Source: Limnohabitans sp. Rim8 (GTDB taxonomy: Bacteria; Pseudomonadota; Gammaproteobacteria; Burkholderiales; Burkholderiaceae_C). From it: a DNA stretch of 64,000 nucleotides. The notes beneath the pieces were generated by a model. The model searched no databases. It saw only the letters and a program-made list of their open reading frames with translations, and was not told where the DNA came from. The position numbers and the translations under genes are program-made. Shown here in pieces: positions 39,751 to 49,167 of this stretch. The stretch spans positions 124,001-188,000 of the forward strand of contig NZ_CAMDLM010000002.1 in assembly GCF_945901735.1 (NCBI RefSeq), written 5' to 3'. The stretch's first letter is position 1, and each line of letters begins with the position of its first letter.

Positions 39751-40461
39751 ATGCGTCAAATCGTTTTGGACACCGAAACCACGGGCCTGTCGGCCGAAGG
39801 TGGCGACCGCATCATCGAGCTCGGTTGTGTGGAACTCTATGCCCGCAAGCTCACGGGCAACAACCTGCATTTCTATTTCAACCCCGAGCGTGACAGTCAC
39901 GAAGACGCGCTCAAAGTGCACGGTATCAGCAACGAGTTTTTGCGAGACAAACCCAAGTTTGCCCAGCTGACGGAAGACATCCTGAATTACCTGGCCGATG
40001 CCGAGCTCATCATCCACAATGCAGCGTTTGACATCGGCTTTCTGAACAAGGAACTTGAACGCGTCGGTAAAAAGCCCCTCAAGGCCTACGTCAGTGGTGT
40101 GATTGACACTTTGGCCATGGCCAAGGAAATGTTCCCCGGCAAACGTAACAGCCTCGACTCGCTGTGCGATCGCCTTGAGGTCGACAACTCTGGGCGTACC
40201 CTGCACGGCGCTTTGCTCGACGCCGAATTGCTGGCCGATGTCTACATCAACATGACACGCGGCCAAGAGGCGCTGCTGATCGATGCGGGCGACGCACCCA
40301 CAGACACCCAGTCGGTCAAGGTGCAGGTGAACCTGAGCACTTATGCTTTGCCGGTACTTCCCGCCAATGCCCAAGAGCTGGCCGCGCACGATGATGTGCT
40401 GACCCAACTCGACAAATCGAGTGGCGGCAAAACCGTTTGGCGACTGGCTCAGTCGGCGTGA
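39751..40461 (+). CDS. dnaQ: DNA polymerase III epsilon subunit (3'-5' proofreading exonuclease)
   Basis: 236 residues. DEDD exonuclease motifs: Exo I LDTETTGLSAEGGDRIIELG, Exo II NAAFDIGFLNKEL, Exo III HGALLDAELLADVYI (with catalytic His). The C-terminal 50 residues should bind the alpha subunit. ATG at 39751 preceded by GCGAAGGCGATCC. A longer frame back to 39667 overlaps fdx and is not used. Confidence 0.95.
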   Translation: MRQIVLDTETTGLSAEGGDRIIELGCVELYARKLTGNNLHFYFNPERDSHEDALKVHGISNEFLRDKPKFAQLTEDILNYLADAELIIHNAAFDIGFLNKELERVGKKPLKAYVSGVIDTLAMAKEMFPGKRNSLDSLCDRLEVDNSGRTLHGALLDAELLADVYINMTRGQEALLIDAGDAPTDTQSVKVQVNLSTYALPVLPANAQELAAHDDVLTQLDKSSGGKTVWRLAQSA

Positions 40462-40538
40462 GCCCCATTGCCCAAAAGGCCATGTGTTTGGCGACGACTT
40501 TTCAGTTGCTAAGCGTCAAATGGTCCAGGTTTTCATGT

Positions 40539-40544
40539 CATAAT
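40539..40544 (+). promoter_or_regulatory. Likely -10 box of the tRNA-Val gene
   Basis: CATAAT followed by the GC-rich stretch TGCGCTC is typical of stable RNA promoters; it lies 24 bases before the tRNA. The -35 (near 40516) is weak. Confidence 0.4.
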
Positions 40545-40567
40545 TGCGCTCTTCGTCAAACGGCGCA

Positions 40568-40642
40568 GGGCGATTAGCTCAGGGGTAGAGCACTGCATTC
40601 ACACTGCAGGGGTCGCAAGTTCGAAACTTGCATCGCCCACCA
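40568..40642 (+). tRNA. tRNA-Val (anticodon CAC)
   Basis: Full cloverleaf of 75 bases with encoded CCA. The acceptor GGGCGAT pairs perfectly with ATCGCCC; anticodon stem CTGCA/TGCAG encloses loop TTCACAC with anticodon CAC at 40600-40602 (reads GUG codons). The T arm has GTTCGAA. It borders an accessory stretch of different composition. Confidence 0.95.
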
Positions 40643-40660
40643 AAAATTCCGAATGAAATC

Positions 40661-40693
40661 AAGCACTTAGAGGAAACTCTAGGTGCTTTTTTC
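40661..40693 (+). terminator. Rho-independent terminator after tRNA-Val
   Basis: Stem AAGCACTTAGAG (40661-40672) with CTCTAGGTGCTT (40677-40688), one G-T type mismatch, GAAA loop, then six T. Ends the tRNA transcript 19 bases after the CCA. Confidence 0.85.
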
Positions 40694-41162
40694 TTGTCGG
40701 TGTCCTAAAAGTGTCCTAAACGCCTGTTTTGGGAGCCCCAAAAGGTTTCACTTTTACTGCGGTGAACACGGCAGATTTGAAGGTACATGCATCAATGTGC
40801 TTTGGGGGCTCTTCAGAGATTTTTGGGATGTAGTGCTGTGGCCTCCTCATGTGCTGAGTTTCTACTTGGTATGCAAGGGTTAGCTATCGCGAGTGCTGGA
40901 CTTGAGTGTTCAACCGGTGCCTTCCAAATTTCCTGCCCAGTCAGACCCCACCGTACCCCCACCCCCAAGTCCTGAGCAGGGACTCCCATCTGCCCTATGC
41001 ACTGTGATTTGCTCGACCGATTACCCTTCGGGCCGAAAGCAACTACCCCCCCTTGCCTTTTAGACCGATGCCCCCCGGGGGTATGTAAAAAATTCCAAAA
41101 TGATCAGAACGTTCGCAGGCTTGAGATGCGCGATCTCCCAAAACGTTACAAGATTGGTTACG
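40694..41162. other. Gene-poor stretch downstream of tRNA-Val
   Basis: About 470 bases with no convincing coding frame. It opens with a tandem repeat of GTGTCCTAAA (40700-40709 and 40711-40720), then a small hairpin TTTTGGG/CCCAAAA (40727-40743). Short open frames here have no recognisable similarity. No integrase gene and no second copy of the tRNA 3' end was seen, although the place (right after a tRNA) is typical of island insertion. Confidence 0.5.
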
Positions 41163-42698
41163 ATGGCACCCATGCTTAAACTCATCCGCCTCGTCTTGCT
41201 CTGCCTAATGGCTGGCAGTGCTGGAGCACAAAAAAATCTCCCTAACTGTCTTGGTAGCCAAACCTCGCAATGGACCAATTGTTTTGGTTCTAAATCCGTC
41301 GCAAGCGGCAATTACGAAGGTGAATGGAAAGATGGAAGGCGAAGTGGACATGGGACCTTCAAAAATATTGACGGTAGAAAGTACATAGGGGATTGGAAAA
41401 ACGACAATCGCGATGGAAGGGGAATTCAATACAGTGCCGATGGAACTGTTGTTGCATCTGGTGAGTGGTACGAAGGAAAACTTGTCGGATCATTTGTGCT
41501 AGATGTAAGTCGGTATCCCTTTGTTTCCACTACAAAAGTCAGTTCATCGTCTGATGTAATCCGTACATCCGAAAATGAAATTGCAACAAATGGAAATAAG
41601 TACGTCGGAGAATGGAAAGGTAACAAACGAGATGGAAGAGGGATTGAATACAGAGCAGACGGGTCTGTTGCGCTTTCTGGCGACTGGTATGAGGGAAAAC
41701 TTGTCGGCTCATATGAAATAGACAAAAACCTATTCCCATTCAATTCATCAACCCATTTGGGTCCGGCTTATGCGTTAAATAAAATTCCAACATATGACCC
41801 CAATGCAGGGCTTGAAGCCGAGCGCAAAAATCGTATATCGCCCGACGATCAAACCTCATTTAGTAAAGAGCGAGAGAGAATTACAGCAGAGTTAGATGCC
41901 GAACGCAGAAAAAGGCAAGAGCTTCAAGTCGAACTCGACCGCGCAAAAGAATTAGCCGAATCCCGACTGACTGAGCGGCCTCGTCCTCAGACTGTGCAAA
42001 GATCAGAACGCCGAGTGGCACTGGTGATTGGAAATGCTCAGTACAAATCCAGTCCCTTAGAAAATGCGGTCAACGATGCCACTGACATTGATCAAGCCTT
42101 GAAACGATTTGGATTCCAGACTACGTTCTTGCGTAATGCTTCGCTTGGTCAGATTCGGGAAGCTACCCGACGCTTTGCTGATCAACTCACCAACGCCGAT
42201 GTTGCCCTAATTTACTTTGCTGGGCACGGCATTGAGTCCAAGAACAAAAACTACATGATTCCGGTCAACGCCGACCTCAAGTTTGAATACGAGTTAGCGG
42301 ATCAAGCGTATGACGCTGCTGCGTGGCTTGAAATGTTGGAGATGATCAAGTCGAACAACGCAGAACGTGTCAACATCGTGATCCTTGATGCCTGCCGCAA
42401 CAACAATCTGATTGGCTCCAGAAGTCTTAACCGAGGGCTGGCTCGCATGGACGCACCAACTGGCACCTTTCTCTCTTACTCAACAGCTCCCGGTAAGGTC
42501 GCTGCTGATGGTGGTAGAGGGGAGCGCAACAGCCCTTTTACGAAGAACCTTCTACGAGCCATTCAACAACCCGGACTGCCCATTGAGGAGGTCTTCAAAG
42601 AGGTTAGAAGAAACGTGACTCGAGAGACCAATGGCGCACAGGTCCCATGGGAAAGTACAAGTCTGACCGGCTTTTTTTCATTCAGGCAGACCAGATGA
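41163..42698 (+). CDS. Secreted MORN-repeat caspase-fold (peptidase C14) protein
   Basis: About 511 residues from the ATG at 41163, chosen because it gives a signal peptide (LKLIRLVLLCLMAGSAGA, cleavage near residue 22); an ATG at 41172 is also possible. Residues about 50-180 hold MORN repeats (YEGEWKDGRRSGHGTF, YIGDWKNDNRDGRG, YVGEWKGNKRDGRG) arranged as two similar blocks. A charged coiled coil (about 229-274) precedes a caspase-like domain (about 284-499) with catalytic His355 in YFAGHGIE and Cys411 in ILDACRNN. Composition is clearly richer in A/T than the flanks, suggesting transfer. The domains imply an exported or periplasmic cysteine protease bound to membrane or envelope by MORN units; target unknown. 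Confidence 0.82.
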   Translation: MAPMLKLIRLVLLCLMAGSAGAQKNLPNCLGSQTSQWTNCFGSKSVASGNYEGEWKDGRRSGHGTFKNIDGRKYIGDWKNDNRDGRGIQYSADGTVVASGEWYEGKLVGSFVLDVSRYPFVSTTKVSSSSDVIRTSENEIATNGNKYVGEWKGNKRDGRGIEYRADGSVALSGDWYEGKLVGSYEIDKNLFPFNSSTHLGPAYALNKIPTYDPNAGLEAERKNRISPDDQTSFSKERERITAELDAERRKRQELQVELDRAKELAESRLTERPRPQTVQRSERRVALVIGNAQYKSSPLENAVNDATDIDQALKRFGFQTTFLRNASLGQIREATRRFADQLTNADVALIYFAGHGIESKNKNYMIPVNADLKFEYELADQAYDAAAWLEMLEMIKSNNAERVNIVILDACRNNNLIGSRSLNRGLARMDAPTGTFLSYSTAPGKVAADGGRGERNSPFTKNLLRAIQQPGLPIEEVFKEVRRNVTRETNGAQVPWESTSLTGFFSFRQTR

Positions 42699-42802
42699 GC
42701 ATATGTTCTAAATTCTTGCAGATAGTGGCGTGGGCAGTCTGTCGGATGACCAGCAGCGCCCTTTCGCGAAGTTCTTTACCGTCCAAATTCCGTCAGCACT
42801 CA

Positions 42803-42952
42803 GTGAAAAATTTGCTCCGTTTTTTTGTTTTCATGATGCCGCTATGGGCTGTGGCGAATTCACAGTTGCCGCCGTGTCCTGCAGATTTACCTGCTCGCAG
42901 GTGGAATAACTGCGTAGGTACTCTAACTTTCCATAATGCAATGTATTGTTGA
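42803..42952 (+). pseudogene. 5' fragment of a second MORN-type secreted protein, cut by the IS
   Basis: From a GTG at 42803 the frame gives a signal peptide (KNLLRFFVFMMPLWAVANS) then LPPCPADLPARRWNNCVGTLTF, the kind of beginning seen before MORN repeats and like NLPNCLGSQTSQWTNCFGS in the gene just upstream. The frame hits a stop (42950-42952) created by the left end of the IS21 element at 42947. The rest of the gene is not found on the other side of the IS. A longer frame starts at ATG 42695, overlapping the caspase stop, so the two genes may have been coupled. Confidence 0.6.
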
Positions 42953-43058
42953 ATCACAACCAAATCTGAGCCAATTTCCGAGCTTTACACGTTGAAAATT
43001 GAGCCACGTTGAGAGCTACCCTGCTTATTTTTTATGCAGGGTGGCAGGAGTGATCAAC

Positions 43059-44579
43059 GTGAGTACATTGAGTAAATTGCGCCGTCTTGTTCTTCGAGAC
43101 GGCATATCCATCCGCGAGGCCAGCAATCGGCTTGGTATTTCTCGCAACACGGCCAAGAAGTGGCTGGAGCAACCCGAGATGGTGGAGCCCCGGTATCCCA
43201 AGCGGGCGTCAGGCCCGGGGATTCTGGGACCATTTGAGGAGGTGCTTGCGCAGTGGCTGAAGTCTGACAGTCACCGCAATAAACGTGAGCGTCGTGGCAC
43301 CAAAGCTTTATTTGAGGGGCTTCGGGCGTTGGGCTATCCGGGCAGTCGGGGGCCGGTTTACACCTTCGCCCTAAGGTGGCGCAAAGAACAGGACTTGGCG
43401 GCCAAGGGGCAGGGTTATGTGCCGATGCACTTTGACATGGGCGAGGCGTTCCAGTTTGACTGGAGCACTGAATACGCGTTCATTGGCGGCTTGCGCAGGC
43501 GCTTGGATCTGGCGCACACCAAATTGGCGGCCAGCCGGGCGTTTGTGCTGTCGGCCTATTACAACCAAGCGCACGAGATGTTGTTTGAGGCGCACGCCCG
43601 GGCGTTTGCCGTGTTTGGCGGTGTCACCAAACGCGGTATCTACGACAACATGAAGACGGCGGTGGACAAGGTGGGCGATGGCAAGAAGCGCACCATCAAC
43701 GCCCGATTTGAGACGATGACGGGGCACTACCTGTTTGATCCGGAGTTCTGCAATCGGGCGGCAGGCTGGGAGAAAGGCATCGTGGAGAAGAACGTGCAGG
43801 ACCGGCGTCGGGGTATCTGGCGCGAGGCCAGCGAGCGGCGTTGGAACTCGCTGGAAGAACTCAACGCTTGGTTGCAGAAGGCCTGTGTTGATGCTTGGGA
43901 GCATTTGCAGCATCCTGAATGGGTGCACATGACGGTGGCCGATGTGTACCAGGACGAGCGGTTGCGCTTGATGCCTAACCCCAGACCCTTTGATGGCTAC
44001 ATCGAACACCCGGCGCGGGTCTCTTCCACATCGCTGATCAACTTCCAGCGCAACCGCTACAGCGTCCCGTGCGAATGGGTCAATGCAATGGTCAGCGTGC
44101 GGGTGTATCACGATCACTTGATGGTGGTCTCGCCGGAGGGGGAGTTCATCCGTCTCAAGCGCTGCTTCGAGCGGGACCAGACCCTTTACGACTGGACGCA
44201 CTACATCGCGCTGATCGAGCGCAAGCCTGGCGCATTGCGCAACGGTGCACCGTTCAGAACGATGCCCGAGCCGTTGCGGCAATTGCAAGATCAGTTGCTG
44301 CGCCACTCTGGTGGTGATCGGGTCATGGCGCAAGTGCTCAATGCAGTCACCTTGCATGGGCTGGAGGCGGTATTGGTGGCCGTCGAGCTGGCCTTGCAGT
44401 CTGGGCGGGTCAGTGCTGAACACATCCTGAACGTTCTCTCTCGCCTGAAGGAGCCAAGCCGTAACAACGAGCCGGTGCACACCCATCTAAACCTGAGCAG
44501 GCCATCACAGGCCAATGTGGATCGGTATGACCGACTACGAAGTCAGCAATGGAGCGATCAGGAGATGAACGATGCTTGA
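43059..44579 (+). CDS. istA: IS21-family transposase IstA
   Basis: About 506 residues. N-terminal helix-turn-helix ([29 protein letters not shown]) and a DDE integrase core ([12 protein letters not shown] for the first Asp, [12 protein letters not shown] for the second, then [12 protein letters not shown] with the Glu). GTG at 43059 is used since GGCAGGAG precedes it by a normal distance; the frame is open to 42999. Overlaps istB by eight bases. Appears intact. Confidence 0.9.
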   Translation: MSTLSKLRRLVLRDGISIREASNRLGISRNTAKKWLEQPEMVEPRYPKRASGPGILGPFEEVLAQWLKSDSHRNKRERRGTKALFEGLRALGYPGSRGPVYTFALRWRKEQDLAAKGQGYVPMHFDMGEAFQFDWSTEYAFIGGLRRRLDLAHTKLAASRAFVLSAYYNQAHEMLFEAHARAFAVFGGVTKRGIYDNMKTAVDKVGDGKKRTINARFETMTGHYLFDPEFCNRAAGWEKGIVEKNVQDRRRGIWREASERRWNSLEELNAWLQKACVDAWEHLQHPEWVHMTVADVYQDERLRLMPNPRPFDGYIEHPARVSSTSLINFQRNRYSVPCEWVNAMVSVRVYHDHLMVVSPEGEFIRLKRCFERDQTLYDWTHYIALIERKPGALRNGAPFRTMPEPLRQLQDQLLRHSGGDRVMAQVLNAVTLHGLEAVLVAVELALQSGRVSAEHILNVLSRLKEPSRNNEPVHTHLNLSRPSQANVDRYDRLRSQQWSDQEMNDA

Positions 44580-45384
44580 TCTGATTGCCGACTTCAAAGA
44601 GCTTGGGTTGCACGGTATGGCCAGTGCGTGGCCGGAGGTTCAGGGCACGGCCCGCATCAAGTCGCTGGACCACGATACGGTGCTGATGCAATTGATCAAG
44701 GCCGAGAAGGCACAACGCGAAGTGCGTTCCATGGCCTATCAAATGCGTGTGGCCCGCTTCCCGGCGCACCGGGATCTGCTGGGGTTTGACTTCACGCAGG
44801 CCCATGTGGACGAAGCCTTGGTTCAAAAGCTTCATGGACTGGAATTTGTGAACTCCGCGCACAACGTGGTGTTGGTGGGCGGCCCGGGCACTGGCAAAAC
44901 TCACTTGGCCACAAGTCTGGGGGTTGAGGCAATCCGGACCCACGGCAAGAGGGTTCGATTCTTCTCCACGGTCGAACTGGTCAACGCATTGGAGTTGGAG
45001 AAGGCGCAAAACAAAACCGGTCAGCTCGCCTTCCGGCTGATGTATGTGGACATGGTGATTCTTGATGAAATGGGTTACCTGCCATTCACCCAGTCTGGCG
45101 GGGCGCTGCTGTTCCATCTGCTCTCCAAACTCTACGAGCGCACCAGTGTGGTCATCACGACCAATCTGAACTTCTCGGAATGGAGCAATGTGTTTGGTGA
45201 TGCCAAGATGACTACGGCCCTACTGGACCGCCTGACGCATCACTGCCACATCGTGGAGACAGGCAATGAAAGCTGGCGGTTCAAGAACTCAACAGCCGCC
45301 ACACCCACTAAACCTCAACGGGCAAAAGCTCAGAAAGGAGATGTCAAAACCACAGATCAGATAGACTTATCCACAACCAACTGA
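44572..45384 (+). CDS. istB: IS21 helper ATPase IstB
   Basis: 270 residues, AAA+ protein related to DnaC. Walker [17 protein letters not shown] near residue 100, Walker [13 protein letters not shown], sensor [15 protein letters not shown]. It forms the filament that selects the target for IstA. Translationally coupled to istA. Intact. Confidence 0.93.
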   Translation: MLDLIADFKELGLHGMASAWPEVQGTARIKSLDHDTVLMQLIKAEKAQREVRSMAYQMRVARFPAHRDLLGFDFTQAHVDEALVQKLHGLEFVNSAHNVVLVGGPGTGKTHLATSLGVEAIRTHGKRVRFFSTVELVNALELEKAQNKTGQLAFRLMYVDMVILDEMGYLPFTQSGGALLFHLLSKLYERTSVVITTNLNFSEWSNVFGDAKMTTALLDRLTHHCHIVETGNESWRFKNSTAATPTKPQRAKAQKGDVKTTDQIDLSTTN

Positions 45385-45433
45385 ACATAAATTCCCTAAA
45401 ACCAGTGGCTCAATATTCAACGTGCGCACTGGC

Positions 45434-46321
45434 TCAGTTTGGCTGATGAATCAACACCAATGGTATGTAGCGCTGAGACAAGGCCGGGTTATTCACGGCA
45501 ACGCTCAAGGCTTTTTCAAGGGTCTCGACGACAGCTGTGGGTGTGCCAACGGGGACCGCCAGACCCCCCCAGTAATTCACCGTGGGGATATCCAGTCCCT
45601 GCTCTTTGGCGGTGGGCAAATCAGGCAAGAAACCGATGCGTTGCTCCGTCAGGGCGATCACAGGTTTGATTTTGTCTTTGAACTGGATGATCAGTGGCGC
45701 TGGCAATGCCATGGCCTGGATCTCCCCTTGGGCAAGAGCCAATGCACCATCTGGGCCACCTTTGAATGGAATGTTGTTCCCGGTGATGCCGACACGTTGC
45801 ATGATGCTGACCATGCTCAGATGCTCCATTGAGCCCGGACCTGTAGAGCCATAGTTGAGCTTGCCGGGGTTGGCCCTTCCCCATGCCACCATTTCTTGTG
45901 TCGTCTTGAACGGCGCATTGTTGGCGATGCAAAGCATGGCATCTGTTGAGCCCATCAACCCCACCGGAATGAGTTGTTTGAGCATGTCAAACCGTTTGAG
46001 CGAAGCCTGCACGGCGCACATGGTTGCATTGAGGTGAATCAGGGTGTAACCATCCGCTGGAGCGCTGGTGATGGCCTGAATACCGATTTGGTAAATCCCA
46101 CCAGGTCGGTTCTCCACCACAAGGCTTTGACCCATAGGCTGTTGCATGAATTCTGTCAAGATGCGCACCGACACATCGGCTGCTCCGCTAGCAGGCAGGG
46201 GCACGATGATGCGAACGGGCTTGTTGGGAAAAGCGGCTTGCGCGGCTGCTATCAGCGGCATGGGCAGCAAGCTGGCTCCCAACGCTTGCAGGGTCTGGCG
46301 GCGAGTCAGTGCATTGGTCAT
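45434..46321 (-). pseudogene. Bug-type tripartite tricarboxylate transporter receptor, 3' end lost to IS
   Basis: 295 residues: a signal peptide with RRQTLQALGASLLPMPLIAAAQA, then PVRIIVPLPASGAADVSVRILTEFM and GSTGPGSMEHLSM, typical of TctC/Bug periplasmic binding proteins. Normal members are about 320-330 residues. Here similarity ends after NPALSQRYIPL, and the final residues and stop are supplied by the right IS end (45430-45456). The last helix and strand, about 40 residues, are missing, so function is doubtful. It belongs to the leftward catabolic cluster. Confidence 0.75.
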
Positions 46322-46374
46322 GAAGTGTCTCCTGGATGTGGTGGTGAAAATTTTCTAGGTGCGTTGAGAAAAAC

Positions 46375-47880
46375 TCAGTTAAAAATCAAAGAGCCGTCAT
46401 CGAAGGTGGCGACTGGAAGATCGTTCTTTTCTATCGAGTAGTCTTGCAAGTGCAACCAGGGTGCACGATCGCCTTGGCATGGCAACTGGTGCATGCTCCT
46501 GGCCAGGTACCCTGGATTGAAGTTGTCGGTTTGCACCCAGGGGCTCAAGGTCATGTCTTGGTCTTCAGGCCGAAGCTCAGGCACCACACTGCGTAATTCG
46601 TGTTGGTCCATGTGCTGCACAAGCTTGCAGAAAAAGTCGCCCAGCAAGTCGGCGCGCAGCGTCCAGCTGGCACGAAAATAGCCGAACACCCACAGCAAAT
46701 TGGGCAAGCCCGTGAACATGGCACCACGCCAAGTGACGCTGCCCGCAAAGTTCAGCGGCTTGCCATCGACTTGGAAATCAATGTCACCCAATACGTTCAG
46801 GTTAAAACCTGTGGCAGTCACAATCACATCGGCGGGCACAGTCTCACCGTTGCTCAGGCGAATGCCTTCTGGCACGAAGCGCTCAATCGAACCTGTTTGA
46901 ACACTGGCCTGTCCATGGCGTATCGCTTTGAAGAGGTCGCCATCGGGAACAAAGGCTAAACGCTGTTGCCATGGACGATAGGACGGCTTGAAATGGACAT
47001 CGACCAAGTGTGCGTGTTCGGGGCCGAGTGCCTCCCTGACTGCGGCAAGCAGTTCAGCCGCCACAGCATCGGGCGCTTGGACGCAGAGCCGCTGCAAGTT
47101 GGCTTGGTCGTGCAGGACCTTGCGGCGAACAATTTCGTGGGTCCATTCGTGCGGTACGTCCAGTGCGCGCAGCGTATCAGCCAGTTCATTGGCGTTGCGT
47201 CCTGTGGCAAACCAAGTGGGAGAACGCTGCAGCATGGTGACGTGTGCACAGCGGCCAGCCAGGGCCGGTACCAATGTTGCGGCGGTAGCGCCTGAGCCGA
47301 TCACCACCACGCGCTGACCGGTCAGGTCGAGGTCTTTTGGCCATTGCTGTGGATGCACGATGCGACCGGCAAAGTCGTCCATACCTGGCCACTCAGGGGT
47401 GTAGCCTTCGGCGTGCCGGTAGTAACCTTGGCACATCCATAAAAACTGACAGCGCACTTGGCGGATGACAGGGTTGCCCTCTGTCGGTGTGTGCACGATT
47501 TCGACGTGCCAGCAGGCTTGGGCAGAAGACCAACGAGCCGAGGTGACACGGTGTCTGTAATGAATCCGACCGGACAGGTCGTGTTCGCCGATGACCTCGT
47601 CCATGTAGTTCAGGATCTGATCGCCAGTGGCGATGGGGTCGCCGCGCCATGGCTTGAATCGGTAGCCAAAGGTGAACAGGTCGCTGTCTGAGCGGACGCC
47701 GGGATAAGTGTGCGTTAGCCAAGTGCCGCCGAAACTGGCCTGCGCCTCGACCAACGCAAAACGCTTGTCCGGGCACTGTTGCTGCAGGTGGCAGGCGGCG
47801 CCCACGCCAGAGATACCGGCGCCGATGATCAGCACATCCAATTGCTCGGGCAACAGGTTCATTTCGGGCGCCTCGCTCAT
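46375..47880 (-). CDS. Baeyer-Villiger-type flavin monooxygenase (EthA-like)
   Basis: 501 residues. FAD motif GAGISG (20-25), SFGGTWLTHTYPGVRSDSD (about 49-67), the Baeyer-Villiger fingerprint F-x-G-x-x-x-H-x-x-x-W-P exactly at 170-181 (FAGRIVHPQQWP), and NADPH motif VIGSGATAA. The family inserts oxygen next to a carbonyl, turning ketones into esters or lactones. Closest by eye to the EthA group. Starts on the P450 stop (ATGA), so the product of the P450/dehydrogenase steps may be its ketone substrate (inference). Confidence 0.85.
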   Translation of the reverse strand: MSEAPEMNLLPEQLDVLIIGAGISGVGAACHLQQQCPDKRFALVEAQASFGGTWLTHTYPGVRSDSDLFTFGYRFKPWRGDPIATGDQILNYMDEVIGEHDLSGRIHYRHRVTSARWSSAQACWHVEIVHTPTEGNPVIRQVRCQFLWMCQGYYRHAEGYTPEWPGMDDFAGRIVHPQQWPKDLDLTGQRVVVIGSGATAATLVPALAGRCAHVTMLQRSPTWFATGRNANELADTLRALDVPHEWTHEIVRRKVLHDQANLQRLCVQAPDAVAAELLAAVREALGPEHAHLVDVHFKPSYRPWQQRLAFVPDGDLFKAIRHGQASVQTGSIERFVPEGIRLSNGETVPADVIVTATGFNLNVLGDIDFQVDGKPLNFAGSVTWRGAMFTGLPNLLWVFGYFRASWTLRADLLGDFFCKLVQHMDQHELRSVVPELRPEDQDMTLSPWVQTDNFNPGYLARSMHQLPCQGDRAPWLHLQDYSIEKNDLPVATFDDGSLIFN

Positions 47881-49139
47881 GTGGGGATGCGCACCATGAG
47901 TTCGGTGAACCCCCGCACAAAGGGCGAACGCACCCGCACAGGTTCGGCCACGACTTCGATGACGGGAAAGCGCTTTTGAATTTCTTCCCACAAGATCCGC
48001 AGTTGCATCTCGGCCAAGCGGTTGCCCACACAGCGGTGGATACCAAAGCCGAAAGACAGGTGCTGGCGCGCGCGAGGGCGGTCAATGATGAACTGGCTTG
48101 CGTTGGGGATGGCCTCCTCGTCGCGGTTGCCCGAGAGATACCACATCACCACCTTGTCGCCTTTTTGGATGTGTTTGCCGCCCAGTTCAGTGTCTTGCAA
48201 GGCGGTTCGGCGCATGTGGGCCAGCGGCGTCTGCCAGCGAATGATTTCCGAGACCATGTTGTCCACAAGGGCCGGATTGTTTCGCAGCTTGTCCCATTCG
48301 GCCGGGTTATTGTGCAGGGCCAGCAGGCCGCCTGTCATCGAGTTGCGCGTGGTGTCGTTGCCGCCCACGATCAGCAACACCAGATTGCCCATGAACTCCT
48401 GCGGTGTCATGTTCCGGGTTTCCGGGTTGTGGGCCATCATGGAAATCAGGTCGGATCCAGGACTGGCATTGACGCGCTCATTCCATAGGCGGGTGAAATA
48501 AGCCGCCATTTTGTGCAGTTCAGCCAAGCGTTCTTCACGCGTTGGCGCGTTGGGGTCCACATCCTTGTTGGCGGTGGCCACATCTGACCAGTGGGTCAAC
48601 AGGTGACGGTCCTCTATCGGAAAGTCAAAAAGAGTCGCCAGCATCAAAGTGGTGAGCTCGATAGACACATGCGCTACCCAGTTGAAGCTCTCGCCACGAG
48701 GCAAGCCGTCGAGAACTTTGCAGGTCCGCTCCCGGATGAGGTGCTGCATTTTGGCCAGGTTGCCCGGCGCTACGATGGGCTGAACGGCCTTGCGTTGCAC
48801 GTCATGGCGCGGAGGGTCCATGGCGATGAACATCTGCAACTTCGCTTCACCCGGTGGTGGTTCGGTGATGGCAATCCCACCATTTGTCCAGTCTGAAGAG
48901 TAGATGCCGTGGTGGGTGTCCACCTGCATGATGTCCTGGAAACGGGTCACCGACCAATACGGTCCGTACAAAGCGCTATTGCAGTGGTGGACAGGGTCGT
49001 CACGTCGAAGGCGTTCGAAATAATGACCAACGGTGTCGTTCTCAAAATAAGCAGGTGATCCGGGGTCGATCTGCTCGATCGGCATGGCAAAGGCTTCGGC
49101 ACGGGCTGAAGCCTGAATTTCGGCGTGTGACAGTTTCAT
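47877..49139 (-). CDS. Cytochrome P450, CYP153-like alkane hydroxylase
   Basis: 420 residues, soluble class I P450. The oxygen-activation helix LLIVGGNDTTRNSMTGG, the stretch VSEIIRWQTPLAHMRRTAL (E-x-x-R), and the haem loop FGFGIHRCVGNRLAE (Cys370) match CYP153 almost word for word, including KGDKVVMWYLSGNRDEEAI. CYP153 enzymes hydroxylate terminal carbons of alkanes or rings such as cyclohexane and limonene. ATG at 49139 has CAGGAAAA upstream. The ferredoxin partner lies just upstream, but no ferredoxin reductase is seen in the window. Confidence 0.9.
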   Translation of the reverse strand: MKLSHAEIQASARAEAFAMPIEQIDPGSPAYFENDTVGHYFERLRRDDPVHHCNSALYGPYWSVTRFQDIMQVDTHHGIYSSDWTNGGIAITEPPPGEAKLQMFIAMDPPRHDVQRKAVQPIVAPGNLAKMQHLIRERTCKVLDGLPRGESFNWVAHVSIELTTLMLATLFDFPIEDRHLLTHWSDVATANKDVDPNAPTREERLAELHKMAAYFTRLWNERVNASPGSDLISMMAHNPETRNMTPQEFMGNLVLLIVGGNDTTRNSMTGGLLALHNNPAEWDKLRNNPALVDNMVSEIIRWQTPLAHMRRTALQDTELGGKHIQKGDKVVMWYLSGNRDEEAIPNASQFIIDRPRARQHLSFGFGIHRCVGNRLAEMQLRILWEEIQKRFPVIEVVAEPVRVRSPFVRGFTELMVRIPT

Positions 49140-49167
49140 GTTGTTTTCCTGGGGTCTGAGCGCAGCT

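Larger units (their letters stand above)
42947..45456 (+). mobile_element. IS21-family insertion sequence
   Basis: About 2.5 kb carrying istA and istB. The ends are related inverted repeats: the left begins TGTTGAATCA and the right, on the other strand, TGTTGATTCA, both reaching TGAGCCA at 42967-42973 and 45430-45436. A second internal repeat follows at each end (CACGTTGAAAATTGAGCCAC and CACGTTGAATATTGAGCCAC), the multiple-repeat end structure known for IS21. I see no direct target duplication: the flanks differ and each carries a different truncated gene. Exact ends are uncertain by a few bases. Confidence 0.78.

Noticed and set aside
40694..41100. Short frames after the tRNA as small genes
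   Set aside because: No ribosome sites, no similarity and cysteine/tryptophan-rich translations that look random.
40620..42800. Attachment-site duplication marking an integrated element at tRNA-Val
   Set aside because: I looked for another copy of the tRNA 3' end and for an integrase in the window and found neither.
43371..44486. 371-codon open frame antisense to istA
   Set aside because: Mirror of an intact transposase with all family motifs.
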